Positions 35,257-44,199 of a stretch of DNA of 64,000 bases are shown here, piece after piece. Positions within the stretch are counted from its first letter, which is position 1; each line of letters begins with the position of its first letter. This DNA comes from Tissierellia bacterium (lineage in GTDB: Bacteria > Bacillota > Clostridia > Tissierellales > Tissierellaceae): assembly GCA_012518035.1 (NCBI GenBank), contig JAAYTL010000118.1, forward strand, positions 1 through 64,000, read 5' to 3'. Under the pieces are notes generated by a model. The model did not search any database. It was not told where the DNA came from and saw nothing but the letters and a program-made list of their open reading frames with translations. The position numbers were made by a program, and so were the translations under genes.

Positions 35257-35275
35257 AAAATCATCCCTTCATTCA

Positions 35276-37045
35276 TTACTCTTTATTTAAATCATCTATT
35301 AATAGTATATACTCAATACTTTGAATCTCAACTTCTTCATCAGTTACTACACCTGATATAGTAGTGAAGATGATTTTAATCTTCAAATCCTTGCCGGTAT
35401 GTTCATAGGTCATCTCCTCCGGAGAATTCTGAGCCTTTTCAAGATCTGGATCAGTACCAAGCCTAGTCACTATATCCATAGCAACTTCTTCGATATTTAA
35501 TGAAATAAGGACTTCATCTTCCCTTTCCATTGATAGGTTCAACAATGGGTCCTTAATTAATATATCGTCTAAGGGGATAGACTCATTAATCCATGAGGCT
35601 AGTTGAAGATAGTAATCATAAGAAGCTATATCAATAGGATTTCCTGCCAGATATATATTATGATGAAAATATCTCTCTGTGTATGGACTAGTAGGTGTCC
35701 CCCAAATATTTGGGTTATATTCAAAACCAAATACAGCCACCATATTCTCTGTATCAAAATCATTAGGTAGTAGCTTGACATCATCCAAAGAATGCTTGTT
35801 ATCAAAATAATAGATGATATTGCTGATCTGTGTCTTGTCTTCATCAGATATATCTGCCTTCCTTACTATATTGTTACCAGAAATCATGGAATTGCTATTT
35901 AGTATATCCTCAAGGCGCTTATTCTGGCTATATTTCGATATGGAATAACTACTTAGAGGCCCTATCACAGAGTTTAGTACTACAAGGGACAGGGATATAG
36001 GAATGATAAGATTTTTTAATGGCTTCTTTATGGAGAAGTAAATCATTATCAAGGCTATCCATATTCCAAAAACTAGGACATAATACCTATTTTCAGTAAC
36101 TCCATATTGATTGATTCTCTGTCCAATGGAGAGAAACATCATTAATAAGATTGGTAGAACCAACTTAGGAAATAAGGTTTTAAAATATCTGCTTATCTTA
36201 TCAGTTTCCAAAAGTGGAGTTATTAAGAATAACACACCTATGCTAATTGCAGTATACCAAACTACTAGGTGAGATACCAAGCCCTTTGGCCATTCCCAGG
36301 TTATCAAGATTTTAGCAAAGTAAACATATAATATGAGGGTGTAAACACTTATCAAGGGTATTACAATATAAGTTAGTAGTATCCTCATTGATTGAGAATA
36401 ATTCTTTTTATCAAAGGTCTCCCCATCCCTTGGTAACTTGGACAAGAAGAAAGATATGGCAAAGATAAAAAACACAATCAAGAAAATATAGTAATACAAC
36501 TTAAACTCAATATCGATATCAAATAGACTATCTATTGTAAATATAATTGCAAATATACCTAACAATAAGACCAAGGAATAGATTGCAGTCTCAAAAATGC
36601 TACCAAATATATCGATAACCCTTAATTCGTAATTCCTATCCTTATTCCAAATCACAGGAACATAAAAAAATACTATCAGTAGAAATATCATCATACCAAT
36701 ATATCTAGTTAATGATACTATATTAAAATCCTCTAACAATACCATATAATTGAATCCTAATACGACCAAACCAAATAAATAAGTTAGGAAGGTCTTTCTT
36801 TTATCATCTTTAAAGAAATTCTCCTTAAGTAAATCTAGACACAAGGATAATAATATGCCCATTCCCAAGGTCATATTTAGACGAACCCATCTTTCTTGTT
36901 GCAAGCTTGCCATAGACTGGAGGTTTTCATTAAAGTATATAAGAAGTACTGTCAGCAAGGTTGATATGCTGATTGTTATGGGAAACCTCTCTGAACTCTG
37001 TTTGATACCTTGAAAGATAGACCTTAGTCTATATAAAAATTTCAT
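35276..37045 (-). CDS. DUF4153-type polytopic membrane protein
   Basis: 589 residues with roughly twelve predicted membrane helices in the first two thirds and a soluble C-terminal region of about 190 residues. Segments such as LVVWYTAISIGVLFLITPLLE and the arrangement around YIVIPLISVYTLILYVYFAK, here only partly quoted (ILLTYIVIPLISVYTLIL), fit DUF4153, a poorly characterised membrane family. Function unknown. AAGAGGTGTAGGAT precedes the ATG. It is the first gene of a group with msrA and the methyltransferase, downstream of the crp terminator. Confidence 0.75.
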   Translation of the reverse strand: MKFLYRLRSIFQGIKQSSERFPITISISTLLTVLLIYFNENLQSMASLQQERWVRLNMTLGMGILLSLCLDLLKENFFKDDKRKTFLTYLFGLVVLGFNYMVLLEDFNIVSLTRYIGMMIFLLIVFFYVPVIWNKDRNYELRVIDIFGSIFETAIYSLVLLLGIFAIIFTIDSLFDIDIEFKLYYYIFLIVFFIFAISFFLSKLPRDGETFDKKNYSQSMRILLTYIVIPLISVYTLILYVYFAKILITWEWPKGLVSHLVVWYTAISIGVLFLITPLLETDKISRYFKTLFPKLVLPILLMMFLSIGQRINQYGVTENRYYVLVFGIWIALIMIYFSIKKPLKNLIIPISLSLVVLNSVIGPLSSYSISKYSQNKRLEDILNSNSMISGNNIVRKADISDEDKTQISNIIYYFDNKHSLDDVKLLPNDFDTENMVAVFGFEYNPNIWGTPTSPYTERYFHHNIYLAGNPIDIASYDYYLQLASWINESIPLDDILIKDPLLNLSMEREDEVLISLNIEEVAMDIVTRLGTDPDLEKAQNSPEEMTYEHTGKDLKIKIIFTTISGVVTDEEVEIQSIEYILLIDDLNKE

Positions 37046-37123
37046 ATCCTACACCTCTTAAATAGTATTTGTCATAATTATACCCAAAGACTGGGCTTAT
37101 ATAGTTACATTAAAATTACAAGT

Positions 37124-37154
37124 AAAAAAGCTCTGAAGTATAAGCTTCTAGAGC
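37124..37154 (-). terminator. Intrinsic terminator of the pfl-crp operon
   Basis: On the minus strand GCTCTAGAAG pairs with CTTCAGAGC around TTATA, followed by TTTTTT. It overlaps the stop region of the Crp/Fnr gene. Confidence 0.85.
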
Positions 37155-37930
37155 ATTTCTTTTAATCTTTCCTCATCCTTGATAATTATTACCCTATTCC
37201 CTTTAAAATCTATTATTCCTAACTCCTTAAAAGTTCTCAATTTCCTGGTCATGGTCTCCCTAGATATGCCTGCATAACTTCCCATTTCTTCCCTATTTAT
37301 AGTGAGGTTTAGAATTATCTCATCACCTTCCCTTGTACCAAAATCATCCTCAAGCCTTAATAGTAGACTAGCAACCTTTGCATCTGTGCTTATGGTGGAA
37401 AGCCTATCGACTAAGTCTTCTGCCCACCTTATACGCTCATAGGCTTGTTCTAATATTTTTAACATGATAGTAGGATTATTAACTATTATTTCATCAAACT
37501 TCTTCTTACTCAATGTACTTACTACTGTATCCTCCAAGGCTTCAGCATTGTATTTGTATTCATCCTCTTTTAAAAGATTAAATCCTCCAACGAAATCTCC
37601 AGTTCCATAGATATAGAGGATTTGCTCCCTACCATCAGATAAATACTTATATATCTTCATTTTCCCTGAGCATACTATATATAGCCTATCAGCCCTATCC
37701 CCTGTTCTAAAGATTTGTTCACCTTTTTTGAACTCTTTAACAAGGACGCCCTTGGATATCTCTAGACTTTCTTCCTCAGTTAAGCTTGATAAGAGGGGTA
37801 TATTCTGTAAACATGAGAGGCCTTCACATTCAAGACAGTTTTTATTGCATATAATACATTCTTTTATTTGAATCACATCCTCATATATTGTAGACATATG
37901 ATAAGAAAGGTAATTAATATAAGTATACAA
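37148..37930 (-). CDS. Crp/Fnr-family regulator with cysteine-rich N-terminus
   Basis: Transcription regulator: a cyclic-nucleotide-binding-type beta barrel (about 50-165; VKEFKKGEQIFRTGDRADRL in part: FKKGEQIFRTGD) and a winged helix with the recognition segment AGISRETMTRKLRTF. An N-terminal cluster CIICNKNCLECEGLSC holds five cysteines, which could bind an Fe-S cluster or act as a thiol switch, as in FNR-like proteins. The last gene of the pflB-pflA operon, it probably controls that operon by oxygen or redox state. The listed TTG start has a weak ribosome site; ATG at 37897 (MSTIYEDV) is the alternative. Confidence 0.88.
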   Translation of the reverse strand: MYTYINYLSYHMSTIYEDVIQIKECIICNKNCLECEGLSCLQNIPLLSSLTEEESLEISKGVLVKEFKKGEQIFRTGDRADRLYIVCSGKMKIYKYLSDGREQILYIYGTGDFVGGFNLLKEDEYKYNAEALEDTVVSTLSKKKFDEIIVNNPTIMLKILEQAYERIRWAEDLVDRLSTISTDAKVASLLLRLEDDFGTREGDEIILNLTINREEMGSYAGISRETMTRKLRTFKELGIIDFKGNRVIIIKDEERLKEML

Positions 37931-37957
37931 CCTATACTAATTACCTGGTTCCATGTA

Positions 37958-38719
37958 TTATACAATTTCTTTTCTTAACCTAATCCTGTCTCTTTCTTCT
38001 TCTAATAGTTTATTTATTAATTCTTCTAAGTTTTTGGCCTTGCCCTTATCCATTTCTGGTACATCTTTTAGAGGGTACTCCCTGTTTAATTCTTCATATT
38101 TCTCTATTCCCATTCTATGATATGGCAAGATCTCAAACCTATCTATCTTTTCAGCCAAATATGATATTTCCTTAAAGAGACTATACATACTTTCTTCATT
38201 ATCCGTAATAGATGGAACCATTACATGTCTTAACCATATTGTACCATGAAAATCATCTAGATAGGATAAGAATTTATTAAATCTCTTTTTAGATCTACCA
38301 GTTAAAGATTTATAGTCTCTATCATCGAAGTGTTTTATGTCTAGGATAACCACATCTACTAGTTTGAGTATCTCCTTGTAATATCTTTCGTCCCCAAATC
38401 CACTGGTATCTATGGCAGTGTTAATTCCAGCTTCCTTTAATAACTTTAAGGTTTCAACTAAGAATTCTCCCTGTATGAGGGGTTCTCCTCCAGAAAAGGT
38501 AACCCCTCCACCTGAACTATCATAGTAAGACTTGTATCTTAAGGCTGTTTGTAAGACCTCATCGGGACTTATTAGTTTGTTGGAATACATGGTCTGGCTA
38601 TCAGGATTATGACAATAAGCGCACCTTAAGGGGCAGCCCTGTAGGAAAAATATTGTCCTAATTCCAGGGCCATCTACTAAACCCATTGTCTCTATTGAGT
38701 GTAACCTTGCCTTAGTCAT
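37958..38719 (-). CDS. pflA: Pyruvate formate-lyase activating enzyme
   Basis: Radical SAM enzyme that abstracts a hydrogen from PflB to create its glycyl radical. The [4Fe-4S] motif CxxxCxxC appears as GCPLRCAYCHNPDS, followed by GGVTFSGGEPLIQ and IDTSGFGD. The length of 253 residues and lack of extra ferredoxin domain match PflA rather than other glycyl-radical activases. AGAGAGGCTGGTTAAA precedes the ATG. It starts 14 bases after pflB ends. Confidence 0.95.
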   Translation of the reverse strand: MTKARLHSIETMGLVDGPGIRTIFFLQGCPLRCAYCHNPDSQTMYSNKLISPDEVLQTALRYKSYYDSSGGGVTFSGGEPLIQGEFLVETLKLLKEAGINTAIDTSGFGDERYYKEILKLVDVVILDIKHFDDRDYKSLTGRSKKRFNKFLSYLDDFHGTIWLRHVMVPSITDNEESMYSLFKEISYLAEKIDRFEILPYHRMGIEKYEELNREYPLKDVPEMDKGKAKNLEELINKLLEEERDRIRLRKEIV

Positions 38720-38733
38720 TTTAACCAGCCTCT

Positions 38734-40977
38734 CTAAATTCTCTCGTGGAATGTTCTATTAATAACTTCTAACTGTTGTTCCTTTGTAAGTCTATTGAAG
38801 TGAACCGCATATCCTGAAACCCTAATTGTCAATGTAGGATATTTTTCAGGATTATTCATAGCATCTATTAAGAGTTCCCTATCAAGTACATTAACATTTA
38901 GGTGGAAAGCACCTTGGGCAAAATATCCATCCATGATGCCCACTAAATTCTTTATTCTATCCTTTTCATTCCTTCCAAGTGATTCAGGAACCATGGATAG
39001 CGTGTTTGAAATACCATCCTTGCATATATTGTCATAAGGTATCTTAGCTACAGAGTTTAGTGATGCTAAGGCTCCGTTTTCATCTCTTCCATGCATTGGG
39101 TTAGCACCTGGTGCGAATGGTTCTCCCTTTTGCCTACCATCTGGTGTTGATCCAGTCTTTTTACCGTATACTACATTTGATGTAATTGTAAGCACTGATA
39201 GGGTGTGCTCTGCATTTCTATAAGTTGGGGTTTTTCTTAATTCATTAATAAAATAGCTTACCAAGTCTACGGCTATCTGATCTACCCTGTCATCATCATT
39301 ACCAAATTTAGGAAAATCGCCTTCTATTTCAAAGTCTATGGCTATACCATTTTCATCTCTAATTGGCTTTACTTTTGCATATTTTATAGCGCTTAAGGAA
39401 TCAGCTACTATCGAAAGACCTGCGACTCCAAAGGCCATGTATCTATGAACATGGATGTCATGTAGGGCCATTTGACCTTTTTCATATGCATACTTGTCAT
39501 GCATATAGTGGATGGTATTCATAGTATTAACGTATAACTCTGCTAATTCATCTATGACCTTTTTATAATTATCCATTACCTTGTCATAGTCTAGGACTTC
39601 ATCGTCTATCCTTTCAATATCATCAAATACTTGAATTAAAGAGCCATCCTTGTTTCTTTTAATCTCATCTACTGCACCATTTATTGCGTATAGTAAGGCC
39701 TTTGCAAGATTTGCCCTAGCTCCGAAGAATTGCATCTCCTTACCAACCCTCATGGCTGATACACAGCAAGCTATTGCATAATCATCGCCATAGATTGGTC
39801 TCATAATGTCATCATTCTCATATTGGATTGAGCCAGAACGTGTAGTCATCTTGGCGCAATACTCCTTAAACCCTGTTGGTAAATCAACTGACCAAAGCAC
39901 TGTCATGTTTGGCTCAGGAGCTGGTGAAAGTGTAGTTAGGGTGTGCAGAAACCTAAAGGCAGTCTTAGTAACTAAAGTCCTACCATCTTCACCCATACCT
40001 CCTATGGATTCTGTAATCCAGTTAGGGTCTCCTGCAAATAGCTCATTATAATCAGGAGTTCTCAAATGTCTCACGGTCCTTAGTTTAATAACGAACTGGT
40101 CTATCAATTCTTGAGCTTCTTCCTCAGTAAGTGTTCCATTTTTCAAGTCTCTTTCTATATAGATGTCTAGGAAGGTAGTATTTCTACCTAGTGACATTGC
40201 TGCTCCATTGTTTTCCTTTATTGCAGCTAGATAACCAAAGTATAAGAATTGGACTGCTTCCCTGGCATTTTTAGCTGGTTGTGAAATGTCAAAACCATAA
40301 CTTGCTGCCATTTTCTTTATTTCATCTAACGCAGCTATTTGCTCTGAAACGTCTTCTCTCAGTCTTATGATTTCTTCAGTTGCTGGTCCTTTGATATTTT
40401 TCTTATCCTTAATCTTCTCTGCCTTAAGGAAGTCTATCCCATATAGAGGAATCCTCCTATAGTCTCCAATAATACGTCCCCTACCATAGGCATCTGGTAG
40501 TCCAGTGAGCAAACCTACAGTCCTGGCCTTCCTCATTTCCTCAGTATAGGCATCGAAGACACCTTGATTATGGGTCTTTCTAAACTCGTTAAAGTGCTTC
40601 TCAAGGGTGTCATCCATCTCTGCTCCATAGGCATCTAAGGAATTCCTTACCATTCTATATCCTCCATATGGATTAACAAGCCTCTTTAGGGGTTTATCTG
40701 TTTGATAACCAACAATTAATTCGTTCTCTCTGTCTAAGTACCCTGGTTCATGATTGGCTATTCCAGAAAAAGCCCTAGTGCAGATCTCTACTTCCTTATT
40801 TAGGATTTCTTTCTTTATCAAGTCCTCTGTTTTCTTCCAGAGTGATTTAGTTCTTTCTGTTGGCTCAGCTAAGAAGTCCTCATTACCTTCATAAGGTGAA
40901 TAATTCAATTGTATAAAATCTCGTACATTTATTTCTTCGGTCCAACTTCCTTTTTTAAAGCCTTCCCATTGTTTCAT
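38734..40977 (-). CDS. pflB: Formate acetyltransferase (pyruvate formate-lyase)
   Basis: Converts pyruvate and CoA to acetyl-CoA and formate in anaerobic fermentation. The adjacent catalytic cysteines are seen in [15 protein letters not shown] and the glycyl-radical loop near the C-terminus in [14 protein letters not shown]. The paired cysteines are diagnostic of PFL as opposed to glycerol dehydratase-like relatives. The ATG at 40977 ([10 protein letters not shown], 747 residues) has AGGGGATGAG upstream; an in-frame ATG at 41031 would lie at the promoter -10 box. It heads the pflB-pflA-crp operon. Confidence 0.97.
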   Translation of the reverse strand: MKQWEGFKKGSWTEEINVRDFIQLNYSPYEGNEDFLAEPTERTKSLWKKTEDLIKKEILNKEVEICTRAFSGIANHEPGYLDRENELIVGYQTDKPLKRLVNPYGGYRMVRNSLDAYGAEMDDTLEKHFNEFRKTHNQGVFDAYTEEMRKARTVGLLTGLPDAYGRGRIIGDYRRIPLYGIDFLKAEKIKDKKNIKGPATEEIIRLREDVSEQIAALDEIKKMAASYGFDISQPAKNAREAVQFLYFGYLAAIKENNGAAMSLGRNTTFLDIYIERDLKNGTLTEEEAQELIDQFVIKLRTVRHLRTPDYNELFAGDPNWITESIGGMGEDGRTLVTKTAFRFLHTLTTLSPAPEPNMTVLWSVDLPTGFKEYCAKMTTRSGSIQYENDDIMRPIYGDDYAIACCVSAMRVGKEMQFFGARANLAKALLYAINGAVDEIKRNKDGSLIQVFDDIERIDDEVLDYDKVMDNYKKVIDELAELYVNTMNTIHYMHDKYAYEKGQMALHDIHVHRYMAFGVAGLSIVADSLSAIKYAKVKPIRDENGIAIDFEIEGDFPKFGNDDDRVDQIAVDLVSYFINELRKTPTYRNAEHTLSVLTITSNVVYGKKTGSTPDGRQKGEPFAPGANPMHGRDENGALASLNSVAKIPYDNICKDGISNTLSMVPESLGRNEKDRIKNLVGIMDGYFAQGAFHLNVNVLDRELLIDAMNNPEKYPTLTIRVSGYAVHFNRLTKEQQLEVINRTFHERI

Positions 40978-41029
40978 AATCTCATCCCCTAATCTATATA
41001 AAAGTAATTTTACTGTTTTTCTTGATTTC

Positions 41030-41057
41030 ATTATATAGTAGGTTAAATTTTTGTGCA
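41030..41057 (-). promoter_or_regulatory. Promoter of the pflB-pflA-crp operon
   Basis: On the minus strand TGCACA (41057-41052), a 16-bp spacer and a perfect TATAAT (41035-41030) lie about 50 bases before pflB. The poor -35 box suits a promoter that needs an activator. Confidence 0.7.
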
Positions 41058-41071
41058 GTGATTCAAATCAC
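41058..41071 (-). promoter_or_regulatory. Predicted Crp/Fnr-type operator of the pfl operon
   Basis: GTGATT-TG-AATCAC: two six-base arms with perfect inverted symmetry around a two-base centre. It abuts the -35 box, placing its centre near -42, the usual position of class II Crp/Fnr activators. The operon encodes a Crp/Fnr protein, which is the obvious candidate to bind here. Confidence 0.6.
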
Positions 41072-41082
41072 ACTTTATAAAA

Positions 41083-41113
41083 AATAAAAAAGTATTTGGA
41101 TAACCAAATACTT
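41083..41113 (-). terminator. Intrinsic terminator after the RelA/SpoT-domain gene
   Basis: AAGTATTTGG and CCAAATACTT form a perfect 10-bp stem with a four-base loop, followed on the minus strand by TTTTATTTTTT. It overlaps the stop and insulates the pfl promoter. Confidence 0.9.
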
Positions 41114-42458
41114 AGATTTCATTCTGCTGTATGCTATTTATTATGTCCTCCTTATGCCTTATCCAATCACTATAGGTCTCAATATCTACTAGAAGGTCAT
41201 CTATCAGATTGATGAGTATATTAATACTGCATTCATGAATAAAATCTATACTTATTTCACTATTGAAATTATGGGCTATTGCATCTAATATTTTGTTGGC
41301 TACCTCTTCTTTTTCATCAAAACTCATATCCTTATCTCTCAAGACTGACATAATACCTTCATAATAAAGAAACCTTAAATATAGGATAAATCCTTCAAAG
41401 TCTTCAGCATTGCTTCCCTTTTCAATCTCGAAGATGATTTTAAATAATAGATTCCATCTAAAATCAATGTTTAAAGTGGATAAGATCATAGATCCGATTT
41501 TCCTAGTAAAGCAATCATTAAAGAATACTTCACGCTCAAATTCTATACATTTGCTAAAATTAATTTCATCATTTCCTATCTCATCCAATCTTTTTAGTAT
41601 CCTTAAAAAGTTCTTATTATAACTTGTTTGGTCCTTATGTTCACCCTTCATAAATAGATAATCTACTATTACATCAATTGTTTTTTTGAAGTCAATTACA
41701 AAGCCGAGTTCTTGGCGTACTTTTGTTATATATATGTCATGAGTGATCTTAGATACTAAGGATTTCAACTGATTTTCTTTCTGAACCAAATCACTTGTAT
41801 CCATCTCAGTTAGGTGGTCATGTAATATCATCAACTGTCTATCAATCATGGTTAAATTATCCTTAATTGATGACATTATATCCCTAAAAAAATCCTCTGT
41901 CAGCATATAGTTAAAGTTCTTATATAGTACCTTATGATCTATTTCTCCCCAAAAAACATTAACTAGAGATTTGATTTGTAATTCAAAGTTAATCTCTACA
42001 TCATCTTTCTTATACTTGCCATCTATCTTATAGATTTCAAATCCATTCTTTTGCTTTTGAGGTTGTTCGGTATCTAACTTAAGTAAGATTGCAGAGTTCA
42101 AAGGATTTGAGTAATACCCATCCCCTTCTGCTGTATCAAATAATTCTAATATATCTTCGTATATCTTCTTTTCATCCTCTACAAACCTACATTCTATCCT
42201 AAAACCAATTAAATCCGATAGATTGTTTAGGAGGTTCTCTGGTGTTTTATATTTAACGTAAAGATTATGCCTAAGTATCTTCTCCTTTAAACTTTCTATG
42301 GATTTAATCCTATAATTCACATTTAAAAAATGATCCTTAATAAAAAAGCTATCGTTAAAAAACTTTTCTAATTCTAGGGCAACTGTATCTATCTTATCCG
42401 CGTTTTCTTCTAAGATTTCCATAGTTTTGTCAATAAAATTAAAAATTTCTAGCTTCAT
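41112..42458 (-). CDS. RelA/SpoT synthetase-domain protein with long C-terminal extension
   Basis: Residues about 40-215 match the (p)ppGpp synthetase domain: YRIKSIESLKEKILR, LSDLIGFRIECRFVED and the catalytic FELQIKSLVNVFWGEIDHK with YKN following. No HD hydrolase, TGS or ACT domain is present. The 448 residues exceed small alarmone synthetases (about 200-260), and the extra 230 residues are helical and unrecognised. It likely makes (p)ppGpp or a related nucleotide, but EIQIRT is here ELQIKS, so activity needs proof. GGGGGAAGGAC precedes the ATG. Confidence 0.8.
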   Translation of the reverse strand: MKLEIFNFIDKTMEILEENADKIDTVALELEKFFNDSFFIKDHFLNVNYRIKSIESLKEKILRHNLYVKYKTPENLLNNLSDLIGFRIECRFVEDEKKIYEDILELFDTAEGDGYYSNPLNSAILLKLDTEQPQKQKNGFEIYKIDGKYKKDDVEINFELQIKSLVNVFWGEIDHKVLYKNFNYMLTEDFFRDIMSSIKDNLTMIDRQLMILHDHLTEMDTSDLVQKENQLKSLVSKITHDIYITKVRQELGFVIDFKKTIDVIVDYLFMKGEHKDQTSYNKNFLRILKRLDEIGNDEINFSKCIEFEREVFFNDCFTRKIGSMILSTLNIDFRWNLLFKIIFEIEKGSNAEDFEGFILYLRFLYYEGIMSVLRDKDMSFDEKEEVANKILDAIAHNFNSEISIDFIHECSINILINLIDDLLVDIETYSDWIRHKEDIINSIQQNEI

Positions 42459-42598
42459 GTCCTTCCCCCTTGAGCATCTTTCTCGAGAATATTATATCAT
42501 AATCTATCCAAACATCATAAAATAGTTTTAATTTTCTAAAAATAAAATCTCACTTTCCTAATCACTCCATAAGATGTTATTAGGAGGTGTTAGATAAT

Positions 42599-43069
42599 AT
42601 GACTCAAAATGTGAATAGAGCCTATGCAAAGTTAAGAGGTGGTCCCTTAGGTCCGGATATAAGAGGATATGCCTACTTTTACGCCGTGGAAGGGGGGACT
42701 GAGTTATTTGTTGAAGTCTGGGGATTGCCCATGTATCAGCCAAGTAATGGATATAACCCTATAGGACCTTTTGGTTTTCACATCCATGAATACGGTATTT
42801 GTCAAGTAACTAACCCATCTGAGCCTTTTATGTCAGCAGGTGGGCATTATAACCCAACAAATCAGCCCCATGGCAACCATGCGGGAGATCTCCCGGTCCT
42901 ATTCTCAAATAATGGTTATGCCAGAATGAGCTTCTTCACCAATAAGTTTAGTGTTGAAGATATTATTAATAGATCCATTATTATTCATGAGAACCCGGAT
43001 GACTACAGAACTCAACCTTCTGGGGATTCTGGTAAGAGACTTGCTTGTGGTGTTATTGAGACCTGGTAG
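42599..43069 (+). CDS. Cu/Zn superoxide dismutase family protein, apparently cytoplasmic
   Basis: All metal ligands of Cu/Zn SOD are recognisable: FGFHIHEYG (two Cu histidines), SAGGHYNP (bridging histidine), QPHGNHAGDLPVL (Zn histidines and aspartate) and IIIHENPDDY (Cu histidine). The active-site arginine and the disulfide pair appear in GICQV and GKRLACGVI. There is no signal peptide, whereas bacterial SodC is usually exported. The ATG at 42599 has TTAGGAGG 11 bases upstream. It is monocistronic with its own hairpin terminator. Similar short forms occur in other Clostridia. Confidence 0.9.
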   Translation: MTQNVNRAYAKLRGGPLGPDIRGYAYFYAVEGGTELFVEVWGLPMYQPSNGYNPIGPFGFHIHEYGICQVTNPSEPFMSAGGHYNPTNQPHGNHAGDLPVLFSNNGYARMSFFTNKFSVEDIINRSIIIHENPDDYRTQPSGDSGKRLACGVIETW

Positions 43070-43095
43070 AAATGTATCTACTCAGTTAATTAAGA

Positions 43096-43130
43096 AGAAG
43101 GACATATCATATACAATGATATGTCCTTCT
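43096..43130. terminator. Perfect 15-bp hairpin after the Cu/Zn SOD gene
   Basis: AGAAGGACATATCAT and ATGATATGTCCTTCT pair perfectly around ATACA between convergent genes. The T-tract is short, but stem strength and position indicate a terminator. Confidence 0.8.
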
Positions 43131-43205
43131 ATCACCTATGTGGGTCTTCTTGCATAAGAAATATAAGTATAATTTATACGTGAGAGTTCATCTACGAATT
43201 GGTAT

Positions 43206-43427
43206 TTACTTTCCGAATGTCGTATTTTCGTATACTCTTCTGCCAAGAATCTTTATTTCGATCCCTGTATCGTAACCATCTACTCCTCTTAGGGCATGAT
43301 AATCTGTTATGCTGTATAATAATGCTTGATATTTAACAGTACCGCCATCTTTGTATCGTATTGGGATTGGGAATAGTAAAATCAAAGCTATAATAATTAT
43401 GATGAATCTAATTGAAGGTTTCCTCAT
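43206..43427 (-). CDS. Small membrane-anchored protein, function unknown
   Basis: About 73 residues: an N-terminal membrane helix (IRFIIIIIALILLFPIPI) and a short exported part with RYKDGGTVKYQALLYSITDYH and GYDTGIEIKILGRRVY, the first of which I quote as YKDGGTVKYQALLY. This YKDGGT pattern is found in uncharacterised small Firmicute proteins. Two adjacent ATGs are possible; 43427 has the better distance to GGGAGG. It is last in the group that begins with the zinc-ribbon protein. Confidence 0.65.
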   Translation of the reverse strand: MRKPSIRFIIIIIALILLFPIPIRYKDGGTVKYQALLYSITDYHALRGVDGYDTGIEIKILGRRVYENTTFGK

Positions 43428-43473
43428 CATCTTCCTCCCGCAAATTACTATTTACTGTTTCAGTTCATGCAAC

Positions 43474-44142
43474 TTATCCAATAATTTCAAAGGTTGTAGG
43501 TTTTAATTCCTTATCCAATACCTGTAAATAATATAAAAGATCTTTAAGGGATCTTTCTATTGTGTCTTTATGGATTCCTTCAACCCCCATGATTACAAAC
43601 ATAATATTCTTACTTGCATCTGTTACCCTGGTTCTCATGTCCTGGCCATAAATATTGCTGATTATAATACCCTCAGTATCCTGTATGTAGATATCCTTCT
43701 TCTTTAAGGTAATCAATTTCTCTTGAACTCCCATATAGCTTTCTCCACCATCAGCAACATCAAGGGTAAGAGGCCCCTTCATCTTATCCCTATCAAAAGC
43801 AGCTATAAGTAAACCATGTTTTAATTCAGTCAAAAACATGGCTTGAACTGCCAGCACGGTATCAGGGAAATCCTGATTCCATATAAGAATTGATTCTATT
43901 TGAAGCAGAACAATATATGTTTTTTTGAACTTTTTAAAATACCTGATGTAGTGGCATATGGGTTCTGTTTTTATAAACTCAGACCTCTGGTAAGTTTCAA
44001 ACTTGGTTTGTAATTGAGTAATTAAATTTTGCCTAAGTTCAACAAAGGTTGCCAAGTTTTCCGGGTTAAAGTTATGAATCTCCAATATGCCAAAGGGGGC
44101 TTTAGGGTATATGGACCTTAGTTTATCAGTTCGTAACTCCAT
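43474..44142 (-). CDS. B3/B4 domain-like protein (PheT-related), function unknown
   Basis: The sequence fits the stand-alone B3/B4 domain related to the phenylalanyl-tRNA synthetase beta chain: CHYIRYFKKFKKTYIVLLQ, VLAVQAMFLTELKHGLLIAA, DRDKMKGPLTLDVADGGE and IISNIYGQDMRTRVT. Such proteins are proposed to interact with tRNA or amino acids, but no reaction is established here. The ATG at 44142 has GGAAGGTGGAT upstream; a GTG at 44148 overlaps that site. It follows the SRAP gene by about 57 bases. Confidence 0.65.
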   Translation of the reverse strand: MELRTDKLRSIYPKAPFGILEIHNFNPENLATFVELRQNLITQLQTKFETYQRSEFIKTEPICHYIRYFKKFKKTYIVLLQIESILIWNQDFPDTVLAVQAMFLTELKHGLLIAAFDRDKMKGPLTLDVADGGESYMGVQEKLITLKKKDIYIQDTEGIIISNIYGQDMRTRVTDASKNIMFVIMGVEGIHKDTIERSLKDLLYYLQVLDKELKPTTFEIIG

Positions 44143-44199
44143 ATCCACCTTCCTTTCTATACTCTTAAGACCTAGTTCTTATAGACACTATTCCTATCA

